Source of the DNA: Sipunculus nudus | Lineage: Eukaryota > Annelida > Sipuncula > Golfingiida > Sipunculidae | Length of the DNA stretch: 64,000 nucleotides | Assembly (NCBI GenBank): GCA_026874595.1 | Contig: CM049314.1 | Span: 33,178,229 to 33,242,228 of the forward strand | Direction: 5' to 3' | Shown: piece after piece, positions 1 through 11,531 of the stretch | Position numbering within the stretch: position 1 is the first letter of the stretch | Layout of the letters: each line of letters starts with the position of its first letter | Program-made: the position numbers and the translations under genes | The notes under the pieces: model-generated | What the model saw: the letters and a program-made list of their open reading frames with translations, nothing else | What the model was told of the DNA's origin: nothing | The model's database searches: none

Positions 1-205
1 CCTTGTGGTTAAGGCTTTGGGTTCAGGTATATAGGAGGATTACGTAGCTTTGTGGTTAAGGCTTTGTGTTCAGGTATATAGGAAGATTACGTAGCCTTCT
101 GGTTAAGGCTTTGTGTTCAGGTATATAGGAAGATTACGTAGCCTTCTGGTTAAGGCTTTGGGTTCAGGTATATAGGAGCATTACGTAGTTTTGTGGTTAA
201 GACAA
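1..205. repeat. 47-bp tandem repeat, about 4 units
   Basis: Four imperfect copies of a 47-bp unit beginning TTGTGGTTAAGGCTTTG and ending GATTACGTAG. The array is cut by the window edge, so its full length is unknown. Units differ by a few substitutions. No coding potential is seen. Confidence 0.9.
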
Positions 206-1190
206 TGATTTTAGGAGTTGGAGGTCACCAGGCCTGATCCTCGTCGGTGTCTTAAAATTATGCCTTAAGAAAACAAATGACCAAAAGTTATTGATTAATT
301 ATGTGCGAAGGCTGAAAAGTCACTAGTTGTTGGTGGTGAGATCATAGGAAACACCACACATTTTATCATTTATTAAAAACTTTTTTTCCAAAAATGTACA
401 TTTGGCAATAAAGATATAATTACTTAAGAAAGAAAGTGGGGAATCTGGGGTCAAAAGCATGGATGGAAAGGGGTAGGTTAAGATTGTGGAATAAATCATT
501 CTTGTCAATAGGCACATTCTTCACAATTCCTCAGTTAATTCAACACAATTTCTTTTCTCTCTCTGTTACTAGCAACAGGAAGTAAATGTTCAAGTCAAGC
601 GATAAATGTACCACTCTATATAGGGTAAAATTTATATATTAATGCATGGTGGTACAAGACAACCGTTATCACGCAACTGCTCTGTGGCCACGCCGGTTTT
701 TTTTGTTTTGTTTTTTTTATTTGAACTGTTAGGAATGATGCTATGAAATATGCAGGTAAGATGATAAGCCGTTTTTACTTGTAAAACACAAAAACAAACG
801 AACAAAAATGTACTTTTTTATTATTTTTGTTTATTTCAGTATTATTTTAGTTAAAAGAACAATTCTTTAAACTATTAAATATATTAATTGTTGGGTTCAT
901 CTAATCCAGCTTGTAACATTGTGGCACACTTTATATAAATGGACAGAAACATTGAGCCAAATTTTTAAAAAATGTAAATTGTCCTACCATTTCACAGCTT
1001 AACTGTCTCTCATTAATGCCAAGCTATAGCGATTCGGCGTTGTTTGTCGTCTGTTTATTGGTCCGTTTTCCAGCCTACTGACCAGACGGTTGTCCATGAA
1101 AGGTCACATTTATATGCAAAGAGAAAATAATTTAGAAGAAAGCAAAATAAAAATAATATTTTTATGATAAATTCAATAATTGTACAGGAC
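206..1190. other. Intergenic, no gene recognised
   Basis: AT-rich sequence with no convincing exon. A short segment at 1015-1085 (AGCTATAGCGATTCGG, TTTGTCGTCTG) resembles the ends of degenerate interspersed elements also seen at 7465 and 32258. Confidence 0.6.
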
Positions 1191-1194
1191 AGCT

Positions 1195-1665
1195 TAGACC
1201 GGTCCACCTACTGGACCGCACCGCCTACAGCTGAGCCGCTTATGTGATGGACCGTACCGCCTACAGCTGAGCCGCTTATGCGATGGACCGCACCGCCTAC
1301 AGCCGTACCGCTTATGTGATGGACCGGACCTCTTACAGCTGAACCGCTTATGTGATGGACCGCACCGCCTACAGCTGAACCGCTTATGTGATGGACCGGA
1401 CCACTTACAACTGAACCGCTTATGTGATGGACCGCAACGCCTACAGCCGTACCGCTTATGTGATGGACCGTACCGCCTACAGCCGTACCGCTTATGTGAT
1501 GGACCGGACCACTTACAGCTGAACCGCTTTTGTGATGGACCGCACCGCCTACAGCCGTACCGCTTATGTGATGGACCGGACCACCTACAGCTGAACCGCT
1601 TATGTTATGGACCGGACCGCATACAGCTAAACCATTTATGTGATGGAGCGGACCGCCTTAGTCCG
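1195..1665. repeat. 36-bp GC-rich tandem repeat, about 13 units
   Basis: Tandem copies of a 36-bp unit based on GACCGCACCGCCTACAGCTG followed by AGCCGCTTATGTGATG. Variant units (GGACCACTTACAGCTGAAC, CAGCCGTACCGC) are interleaved, which suggests higher-order turnover. The array is GC-rich against an AT-rich background. Confidence 0.92.
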
Positions 1666-1669
1666 CACC

Positions 1670-2250
1670 TCGTATTAAATGTCATCCAAAAGGTTTTTAG
1701 TATTGAAAATGTCTCATTTATCCATATTCCAATATGGCCTATCTAAACATTTTTACTATTAGCCTAGAAATTTCGAAGAAATGTGATCCGACCAGTCCTT
1801 AAAGGGGCATAATTAAATACATCCCAGGTTTATTAAATAAACATTACCTATAATGTATATAACCTAGTCCTGGTGTTGTATTTAACAGGAATTATTACAC
1901 TTGTGCGTCCAGACTTTTCAGGATTCGGGGGGGGGGGATCAGTTAGGTATCCTGATTTTACTTTTTTATACTAATAAATATACACAACGTTTAATTGTAA
2001 TCATTCAATAGAATCATCATTTGGATCAGACTTAAATGTTTTATTAAGGTAAATTCATTTTTTTTCCCATTCATCCAACAGCAATGATTAGATATGTCTA
2101 ATAGCTATCCTTGTATGCAACCTCGACCGATTACAACACGCGATACCACACACACACACACGCACACCCTCATAAACATACACACCTACAATTACTTGGG
2201 ACATCAGTTGTATTATAAACTTTATTTTACATGGATTGTACAACTAGTTA
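1670..2250. other. Intergenic with simple repeats
   Basis: No gene seen. It holds a G-homopolymer at about 1928 and a CA-rich stretch at about 2147-2170. Confidence 0.6.
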
Positions 2251-2432
2251 AAAAAAATAATACGAGGCTCGGATGTTGGCGCTCGGTAGTCGGTAAGGAA
2301 ACCGGAGGACCCGGAGAAAACCACCCGACCTGGGACGGGCAACTACAGCCCCCTCTCATAGCCACACCGGGGATCGAACCCTGGTCACCAGCGAAGGCCG
2401 AGCGTTTTACCACTCAGCTGTCCAGGCCCCAT
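2251..2432 (-). mobile_element. tRNA-derived SINE, minus orientation
   Basis: Read on the minus strand, the element starts near 2430. It has a pol III A-box-like block (GCTGAGTGGTAAAAC, about 2408-2422) and a B-box-like block (GGTTCGATCCCCGG, about 2365-2378) at tRNA-like spacing. A central block follows (GGTTTTCTCCGGG..CTCCGGTTTCC) of the kind conserved among marine-invertebrate SINEs, then an A-rich tail near 2251-2260. The copy at 23.7 kb shares both the tRNA-like head and the central block. Family assignment was not tested. Confidence 0.8.
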
Positions 2433-2502
2433 GGACAATTTCTGACATTCCGTCAGCTGGCCGTATACTATTGCATAACATCTCCATCTCACTTACCATT
2501 AG

Positions 2503-2580
<78 letters not shown>
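2503..2580. repeat. (AT)n microsatellite
   Basis: About 78 bp of nearly pure AT dinucleotide, followed by short CA/ACACTC-rich repeats to about 2645. Open frames across it are simple-sequence artefacts. Confidence 0.95.
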
Positions 2581-2649
2581 GTTTACACACATCATCACAC
2601 ACTCACAAAAAAAACAATCATCACACACCATCACACACACATACAGACC

Positions 2650-3430
2650 GGTGGAGCATATTCTGTCCTTCAAGATTTTAGGCCCTTTTTCTACAGGGGT
2701 TAGACACACACATCATCACACAAAAGCAACACCCAGTCATCGCACAAATACAGCCTGGTGGTGTATATTCTGTCAAAATTTTAGGCCACTTTTTTACAGG
2801 TGTTATACTTGTGTTTTTAACAAGAGAAGGGGATTTTAGGTGGTAAAGGAGAAGGAAGAACTTGTAAAATAAATATGAGATGAAGGAGCAGGAAATGGTT
2901 TTACAAAGGGCTACAATCATAATTATATTTGATACCATACATCCATACATGTAAAATAAATGAGTGAAAGTAAACTAAATTTAAAAGTTACACACGGAGA
3001 AACGTTTAGTTTAGGGATCATTTTTATTAATGCACACAATCTCTTAAACTGCAAGAGGCATAGACTCATAATAATAATCTTTATATACTCACAGAGATAT
3101 TTACACAAATCATGCTTTAACCAGACAGCATGTACATATCATGGTAAGTTGTACTTACAGAAAGACATCCTTAATGAACCAAGGAATATATAATTTAATA
3201 AATATCAATGTGACTGGTGTGAAAGATAGAGATCAGAAAATAGAAGGGAACTATATTTAAACAAAAAAATATAATTTAAGAATGTTCACTTGCAATTTTC
3301 TATTTAAAATCATAATTAAATTTGCCAGCAATTTGTCAGGGGATGTGCTTTACGATGTTATGGAAAGTACATGAAAGGTGCCTCCGAAGAAGATAAAATA
3401 AATAATAAAAAAATACATGATGGCCCGGTA
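2650..3430. other. Intergenic, no gene recognised
   Basis: Contains a short imperfect duplication: CTGTCCTTCAAGATTTTAGG near 2665 resembles CTGTCAAAATTTTAGGCC near 2770, each followed by a TTTACAGG.GTTA motif. Otherwise nothing is recognised. Confidence 0.5.
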
Positions 3431-3439
3431 GTTGTCGCC

Positions 3440-3670
3440 ATCTGTTGGCCACGTGTTAAACTATTTTGTTCCCTGATGGGACCCGCGAACGCAACTTGCG
3501 GATCTATTATGACGTAAATCTATGACGTCACATTAAACTTCTGCGAGCAGACGTCGACTACAAGGAAGAATTTGTCTCAAGTGACTCCGTGTTCTCTAGA
3601 AAAGACGTGAACATTCGACAAAGATGGTCTGATAGATTCTACAGGACAAAGTCAACAGCTGGTGAAACTT
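3440..3670 (+). promoter_or_regulatory. Possible promoter / first-exon region with two CRE motifs
   Basis: This stretch is less AT-rich than its surroundings. It contains CRE-type sites TGACGTAA (3510-3517) and a perfect palindromic TGACGTCA (3523-3530), plus CACGTG at about 3451. Downstream, exon-like sequence continues to a weak GT at 3661. It is inferred as a promoter candidate only. No TATA box or coding start is convincing. It lies about 1.1 kb upstream of an exon-like segment at 4631-4738 on the same strand. Confidence 0.25.
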
Positions 3671-4625
3671 TATTCTTGTATACACAACTGTTATTTTAAA
3701 TCCTCACATCTAAATTGATCTGTTGAAAATAATGATAGACCACAAGTAAGAGCAATAATATCCATAATGATCATATATACTTTAATGAAAGACAATATTA
3801 TTGTACAATAGGGATAATATCCATGCCAATTTTACTGCTGACGGTGCATACGTTTATGATAATAATTACAGGAAATTATGGGAACCCCCTCCCCCCTCTC
3901 CCTCTTTTATATGACTATATGATAAGGACCGCGGACAATATAAAAACAATTGTTTTCTTAAACAGATAAAAGCAAATCATAACAGAAAGAAATTTTATCG
4001 AAATCTCATTATTCGATATTCTCCAAAAAAAATGTCCAGACGGCTTGAACTTGAAATGAGTAAATTTCTGAATATAAAAAATAAGAATTTTTAATGGGGG
4101 GGGGGGGGTCAGAATTGTTCTATTTGTTCCCTTGAGTAACTCATATAAAATAATATAAATGAATTTTGAACATATGAATTTGGGATAATTAACTTTACAA
4201 CTTTTCATTTTCTAACACTATAGCCCCCCCCCCCCCCTCACTTCACCTGCCTTGGGATAGGGCTTCATTAGGGCTTCATTCTTTATAACCCCCCCCCCCC
4301 CCACAGACACACACACACATACATTGTGTGGCTCTGCACTTGTATTTATATAACTCAATCTAGTATACTTGTAAATGGTCTATATTCACTACAATTCAAT
4401 GTTATATTTCTATATGCAATAAATAGGCCTACAGATAGTATATATTTATATATACCATGAATATATTGAAAAAGCATGTCATTCTGTATCTTTATCGACA
4501 TTTCATAAAATAATAGGCGACTCAATTGTAATTTAATTATTATTTAGATTTATCTAATTAATTAATATAATTAATATTATATCAAGCCAGATTTTGTCAA
4601 TAATAATTATTTTAAACATTTTCCT
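3670..4625. other. AT-rich intergenic with homopolymers
   Basis: No gene seen. Poly-G at about 4087 and poly-C tracts at about 4224 and 4290 are present. Confidence 0.6.
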
Positions 4626-4630
4626 TTCAG

Positions 4631-4738
4631 ATGCTGTACTCCATGCCTGTATACAGAAGGCAGTAGAAATGGCCGATCAACAAAACATATTTCAATCATG
4701 TACTCACAACTACAATACTGTATGGACATCTGTCAAAG
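4631..4738 (+). CDS. Orphan exon-like segment, unknown protein
   Basis: A 108-bp open segment has a strong acceptor in front (TTTTCCTTTCAG) and a donor-like AAAG|GTCAGT behind. It starts and ends in phase 1, so it would be a symmetrical exon. It encodes 35 complete codons, including AVLHACIQKAVEMADQQNIF and QSCTHNYNTVWTSVK, with two cysteines. Codon content looks protein-like, unlike the surrounding AT-rich sequence. I recognise no family. No neighbouring exon on this strand was identified, and the next confident coding sequence, the NLR gene, runs the other way. It may be a relic exon or part of an undetected plus-strand gene starting near 3.5 kb. Confidence 0.35.
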
Positions 4739-5161
4739 GTCAGTCATTTTTTTTTTCAACACAACAAAAAAAAAACACATAACTAGTCTATATCTTAAGG
4801 TTACATATGTTCTCGGAGATGTCCGAAATAAACCTATACAAAGACAACGACTGAATGTAGGGCTACCAGATATTATTGTTTACACCCCCCCCCCCCCCCC
4901 CGGGAAGGAATTCATGACAGTTGCTGCATGAAAATATAAATATAAAACATGCACGGAGCTTTGTCAACATGAAACAAAGACAAAGTCCATGTTCTGTGAC
5001 AATGACAGTGATGGCATCATACCATCATGTCACTTGAACTGACAAACAAATAAAAAAAGTATCAATAGTTATACTGACGGAAGGAGAGCTGTGTGTACTC
5101 CACACCCCAAACAAAACAAGCTGGACCTGCCCGGTGTCTGACTGATCTATAAACAAATGAC

Positions 5162-7081
5162 CTACACGTCCAGGTACAGCTGAGGGAGATCCTTACTGAG
5201 CTGTCGTCTGATCCTGTCTATCACGTGACCAGACAGATTGTACTGGTACAGGTAGAGCTCCCTGAGTCCCGCCATGTTTGGTGTCAGGTTGACGATTTCC
5301 TCCAGTCCGTCACCGAGGTTATTGTTGAACACATAGAACCCTGTGAGAGTCTGACAGTTCTTTATAATCTCCAGGACGGCCCCGGCGTCACTAAGGTTAC
5401 ACGAACACATCCTGATGACGTGAAGCTGTTTTAGGTGAGAGACGCGCCGTGATAACTGTCTTGTACTCTCGTCTGTGATCTTATTATGAGACACGACCAG
5501 CGTCATCAGGGACTGAGGCAGAGACGCCATCAGTGACGGCCAGGGGGCGCCAGGTACATCCCCTCCAACAGCGTTCATCAGGTCCAGTGTTGTCAGTTGA
5601 ATGTTGCTCGTTTTGAGGATGTGACTGAGCGTCCCCAGACCGGACACTGACAGGGAGCTCCACCCAAACCTTAACTCTGTGAGACGAGACATGTTACATA
5701 CAGAAGGCATCACGACTCTGTCTGTCACAGACTGGTGACGCCGGGCGGCCTCCACAGTGAGGTGAGTAACAGCCGTACAGTCGTTGTCCAGATACTGTTT
5801 ATAAACCTCTTCCCTGTATCTGCCAGTGACCTCTAAAAAAACACGAGCTGGCAGCTTCAGCTGAGCGTTCCTGTTTTCAGCCAGGTAGCTGAGCTGTAAT
5901 GCAGGAATTATTCTAGATGTTTCCGATTCTGAACCATGAATTATTTTATCAATTTCTTTCTTAATTCCTTCCCCTCCCAAACCACTGATAAAAGTCTGAA
6001 TCATTTCCGATTCTTTGACAGCTTGAATTGAACTACAAAATTTAACTATTAATTCTTTTTGTTTTACTTTATCACAATTTACAACATAGTATGCAGTAAA
6101 GAATTCCTGCATTGTTTTATGAGGGAAAACAACCAGTTCTTCCCCCTCCATGTTGTTTTCCCTCTTTAGAAAGCCCAGCTGCCAGGCAGTTTCTCCTATT
6201 TTGTCCATCACTTCTTTGAACAGGAAACTGAGCTGAAGCTTGTCCTCTCTCAGTCCACCCACACACACCTCACCAATGTTCATCAAATAACCATGGTATT
6301 TCTTTATTATATTTTTGGAGATTGATCTTTCTGTAAGTTTAACAAATTTAGATTCATAGCGCCCACAAACATAAGCCACAAACTTAAGGAAAAACCCTGT
6401 GATGGAATCTGAGAGAGAACCCTCGTGCTCCCAGAGAGTACACATGAGTAGTAAGATCGCAGGGAAGCGGCTCAAATGCATTAACTCATCTGATTGTTTG
6501 ATCTTTTTTAATAAAGGATCAGCCTTAGCTTTGTCTAGTTTAAGGAAAAAATTATTTATGTATTGTGATACCCCATCAAGACTAAACCCTCTCAGTAATA
6601 CATGAGTGTCAGGTTTGACAGATCTGTCCTGTGATTCAGGGAAATGGTAAGTAGGTGAATGCCTAGAGGTGATCACTACAGTGGCTTCATGGAAAGCCCT
6701 TCTCTGAGTTATATCAGTAATTTCTTGTGATGTAGACTCTAAATACTCATCATAGCCATCTAGAAAGAAAAGGGTTTGGTTTTGGTATTTACATATTTTG
6801 TTATACAATGTAGAAGCCGTCTCAGGTCTTATGCAGTATTGTTGTTGTATTAAATCCTGCAATGACTGACCTTTCTTTATGTAACGCATTAGGATTAAAA
6901 TAACATAATTAAATTTAGAAAACAATTTAATCTCATCCTCTGACAATTTAACATTTCTGTCTTCCCATTTTCTCTGGATGAGTCTGCACCATTTGACATT
7001 TAACATCTGAACCAGGGTAGACTTTCCAGAGCCAGCAAGGCCCTGTAGAAAAACAAAGGTTGCCGGCCTGTTCTCATCATC
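5162..7081 (-). CDS. NLR exon 5: NACHT and LRR domains
   Basis: A single 1920-bp terminal exon (639 codons plus TAG). Its acceptor is CCTTTTCTTTTCAG at 7082-7095, which places the P-loop (FLQGLAGSGKSTLVQ) at the start of the exon. This recovers 25 residues upstream of the first internal ATG. The exon continues through Walker B, the sensor Arg, helical/winged-helix regions and C-terminal LRRs (LTTLDLMNAV, LMTLVVSHNKIT, LRELYLYQYNLSG). The whole NATPase-plus-LRR part in one exon suggests an origin or passage through a retroposed or intron-poor form; that is inference only. No frameshift or stop interrupts it. Confidence 0.93.
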   Translation of the reverse strand, partial: DDENRPATFVFLQGLAGSGKSTLVQMLNVKWCRLIQRKWEDRNVKLSEDEIKLFSKFNYVILILMRYIKKGQSLQDLIQQQYCIRPETASTLYNKICKYQNQTLFFLDGYDEYLESTSQEITDITQRRAFHEATVVITSRHSPTYHFPESQDRSVKPDTHVLLRGFSLDGVSQYINNFFLKLDKAKADPLLKKIKQSDELMHLSRFPAILLLMCTLWEHEGSLSDSITGFFLKFVAYVCGRYESKFVKLTERSISKNIIKKYHGYLMNIGEVCVGGLREDKLQLSFLFKEVMDKIGETAWQLGFLKRENNMEGEELVVFPHKTMQEFFTAYYVVNCDKVKQKELIVKFCSSIQAVKESEMIQTFISGLGGEGIKKEIDKIIHGSESETSRIIPALQLSYLAENRNAQLKLPARVFLEVTGRYREEVYKQYLDNDCTAVTHLTVEAARRHQSVTDRVVMPSVCNMSRLTELRFGWSSLSVSGLGTLSHILKTSNIQLTTLDLMNAVGGDVPGAPWPSLMASLPQSLMTLVVSHNKITDESTRQLSRRVSHLKQLHVIRMCSCNLSDAGAVLEIIKNCQTLTGFYVFNNNLGDGLEEIVNLTPNMAGLRELYLYQYNLSGHVIDRIRRQLSKDLPQLYLDV

Positions 7082-10000
7082 CTGAAAAGAAAAGGTTTTA
7101 TTTGTTTATAATTTATCTGATATTGCACTGAAATTGTTTACCAATTATTACATTTCAAATATATTTTGGCAGGATGTGAAGACTGTTCCTGACGAAACAA
7201 AACCTTTGCTGATGATAACAATAAACAAAGGTCAGTGTTTTTCATACATCTGAGGTTTTTCTAGAAATTGTAATCTATAGTCATGAAGTTATCAGTACTG
7301 ATACTAAGTAATTACACCTAAAGAAATAAAATTTAATCAGTTGTTATTGATGGTTCATTCTTTGTAACATTAATTGTTCTAGTAATATTTCAGAGTAAAT
7401 TAAGAAGAAATATGAAATATTGCATATTCTTCATAATATGCTGGTATCAGTTTTAAGCTCAGCTGACTTTTAGTCATCTGAGCTATAGTCTTGGTCCTTT
7501 GTCCGTCGTCTGGCCGTTAACAAACCACGTTTTGAAACCATTGGACCTACAAATCTAAAATTCAGCATACAATTAGATGTCCCCAAAATCTACCATACTG
7601 AAAACTGGGTCACTAGGACTTTGTTCCTCTAAGATATTAAGGGAACACCTCGGTGTTCTATTAAAAAATCATTGTTATACTTCAAAACTGCCTAATATCA
7701 AAACTACTGATCTTTTTTTTTATCATATTTAATATACATATTTTTTTCTGTACATTTGCTATGTACATACCAGAAATAAGGTCAGTATTGCGAAATTTAT
7801 CGATGTTACGGGCCCAAAACACTTTGAAAAAAAGATCAGGGAAATATGTACATACTCAGCATGAGAATTGCTAAAGTTAGAGACTTTTTTTCGGGGATAA
7901 AACTTTACAATTCCTTAAATATTGTCCAACTTTGGCCAGGGCACGTTTTTTCCCTGTTGATTTAATTTTTTCACAGCATTCATAAATAAGAATTGAATCT
8001 TATAAAATCTGAAATTTCAAAGGAGTTGATTGAAAAGAGTTGCTTTTTTCAAGTTTTTAGACACTATGTCAAGTATTATTTACAGCAGGCCAGCAAAGAT
8101 TAACAGTGGTGTGATGTGGGTGATGGGAGGCCTCACCAGTGTTATGTAATCACTCTACACTCCAGACAGCTTAGCTTATAGCAAGGATTCAACCTGGTCC
8201 AGCTTAGCTTGGCTTTCCCTCTCCCTCCCCAACCCCCCCCCCCCCCCCCAACAAACAGGATGCATAAACTAGATGAATGTTATAATTTTCCTATTTAATT
8301 CATTTTTATTCTTTACTTTTGCTACATTATTGATTTTGTATTGTATCACAAGGGGTTACAATGATTAAAGTACTCATTTAATTGTGCCCAAAAAGTGATG
8401 TATTGCTGTAGAAATGTGGAGCATTCCATTAATATATCTTGCCATGCATACCACTGGTACATTCAAGCATTTGGGCCAACTTTCCTGGAATTTAATTTTT
8501 AGCTCGTTGGCCACATCTTTCAACTGTTTTTAAAATTGATAATTACATTTACACATTTTTAAAGCAAATATATCCTCTGGTATAAATCTTAGGCCCATAA
8601 CCTTTTTTTTCCCTGATTGCATGATTAAATAGTTTCAGGTTTATATATTACAGAGTACAATATCTTCTTATTAGATTTAGCTTATACTCATTTGAAGATG
8701 TACAATTCTATTTTTTACAGTATTTTATTTCAGTTAACAAATTAAATGTGTAATATTATACCATAGCTCATCTTCACTTTCTTCCTTATTTTATATTTTA
8801 CTGGGTTTCATATATTCCCAGTTGGTATTTTAAAAATCTATTATTTTTACATAGATGAAATACAGATAGCTTTACAAATATTTGGTCATGAGAGAGTCCT
8901 GTATCTTTGATGTAGTGCAAAAAGTGGACATGTAATATTTGTCTTGCATTCTTTTATTTAGTATTTGATTATCACCAAATAGCAGGGTTGGGTGGGCAAT
9001 ACCTGGCTGGGTTAAGCTGGGCAGGTAATACCATTTTTACCCGGGTTGGGCAATATGTCCTAAAACTCACATGTGGGTTTTATGGGCAATATGTATGGAT
9101 TTTTCTGAAAACTTTTTAATTTTATATATAATTTCCAATATACAAAGCAGTGTCATACAGTGAATCATGTCATATATTTACAGATTTATATAACTGTTCA
9201 CATGTGATTGAATTGTAAAGAATCAAGTCAATAACAGTACATAAAAGTGAATTTAAATGATTGGTGTCATCAGTTCTTCATGTCAGATTTAATTATCAGC
9301 TGAGAAGGTGCCTTTGTCCCAGTCAGTGTGTCTTACTTTAATGTGTATTGCTGTCCCATTCAGCACAGATGACTAGATAAGGTGCATAATGACATAGTAG
9401 TAACATTAGGACTACCCAGTCATGACAGCCTGACAGGAGATATTTCAATTGTACAAAGGTAACTGAGGAATTCCCTTCAAACCTACCACTTGGCTAACTA
9501 GTATCTACATCTGGATATTTGCTGACAGTTAAAAGTGCGCAAGTCATCCTTTTGTCTGCCCATAAATACTGCATGGTAACAATAGAGGTTGTAGTCTGCA
9601 CAGGCACAAGATGACTGAATCATCAAATAGTTGTTTATTGGATATCAGTAAGCCTGTGCTTGATCATCATTATCATCAGAGTGGAATTATGGTACCCCTA
9701 TGATGCAGATGATTACTGATTTCTGTATCTTAGAATTCCAAAATATAGATGTTTTTATTTGTTCACAATTACTTGTAAAAAAAACTGATGATAATATATT
9801 TATTAACAATGTAAATGAAGTTTGTGTAAATGACTTGCCAAGCCTGCCACATTGTAAGCTCACACTGAAAAATAATCCAAAATAAAATGATATCCAGTAA
9901 CCAGTTTTTGATATCCAGAAGCCACTTCTACATCAGTCTCTCTATACACCCAAAGAGCAATCCACTTTCAATGTTTAATTAAAAATGTCCTGAAGAAAGT

Positions 10001-11473
10001 GACATGATGAGCTGAGGTATGAGTACTCTATGTCTTCACTATTTCTTAAGACTCATGATTTTTTCTCGTTTTTTTCAGTTAAGTATATCTTAATTAATTG
10101 CTTTATGAGTAAGTATTATATATCAGACAGCTCTTGATTGCCTTATATTAACAAAACATAAAGCAATGAAACATATGTATCATTGCATATAATTATATTC
10201 AATTTCAAATTGACATTATATTGTTGATAAAACGCATAAAGCCTGGGTTTACCCAGGAAAAAAAGTGGGTTGGACTATATGCTTGAAACCCAGGTTTTGC
10301 CCAACCCTACCATATAGCAAGGCTATTTCCCTTTAGCTTAACAAATGCTAATAGGTAGGTACATTCTGCATTTGCTCATAGTTTACAAAGTTCAGCTGAG
10401 AGCCGTGACCATTGGGTCCCTTGTTTTTCATTTATATTTTAAGTTTTGTAGTTAAGATATTTATGTGAATCACATTTAACTGATGTATGGATATATATTT
10501 CTAACAGTTATTTTTTTTCATTTAACATATGGCTATAATTCTTATTTTTGTCACATTCAATAATTTGGTCAAATTGGAAATCTTTCATCTTTTACAAAAA
10601 AAAATCAGATCATTATTTCTAAAGAATAAATATTTAAGCAGATTTCTACTCTTTGCAGGTGCTACCTTGAACATCTGAGTGTAGTTGCCCAAAGAAGTAT
10701 GTCCCTCATCTTTAACCCAGACAAGATCTGTAAAGATTTGTCCGATGGGGACATACTTCTTGTCCGCTGCCCACGTCCAGGTTTCTACTGTTGAACATAG
10801 GCGCAGCACTGAGGTCACCATCTTCAGTTGAAGGTCACAAAGATTTTTACCTAAATAAAAATATAATTAAATGAGATATAATTAATGTAATATGATGTCA
10901 GCGTTTACAGTTTAGGTTTTTACCTAAATAAAAATATAACTAAATGAGATAATAAATCAAATATATTGTCAATGTTTAGAGGAAGGTATTTTTTGCTGCT
11001 AAATGTTAAGTACAGATAAATTCTTTGTAATAATTAAATAATTCTTTTATTAACAACTTTATACAGATCTTGCGATATCCATACAAACATATATTTAAAT
11101 GTTATACATTATGAATACAGTTTTGTATAATAACTTTGTGTTGTGTAAAATAGATTTTGTAATGTTAATTTTATATAGAATTATAGTATAAATATAGAAT
11201 TATAAATTTCAGTTTTATAATAATTTTAGAATTATAAATTATAGTTTTATAGAATTATAATATAACTTTGTTTGTTAGACAAATTCATGATTGTTAGTGA
11301 TTTACACATGACAGTATAGTTTGCATAATTAAAATTGTAAATTACATGTACATAAAAATTTAAACAAATGTTGTCCCTTACATCATACATAAACACATGC
11401 AAAAAAAAATAATTGTATACCTTGTTTTGATTATTAGTGTTATAGTTCCCACTCTCTAGTATTCTATCATTGT

Positions 11474-11531
<58 letters not shown>

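Noticed and set aside
2251-2432. Functional tRNA gene
   Set aside because: A- and B-box-like blocks are present, but no cloverleaf closes and the SINE central block follows, so it is a tRNA-derived retroposon.
2094-2839. Open frames over 2.1-2.8 kb
   Set aside because: They cross a SINE, an (AT)n tract and CA-rich repeats; the amino-acid content is tyrosine-isoleucine runs from TATA repeats.
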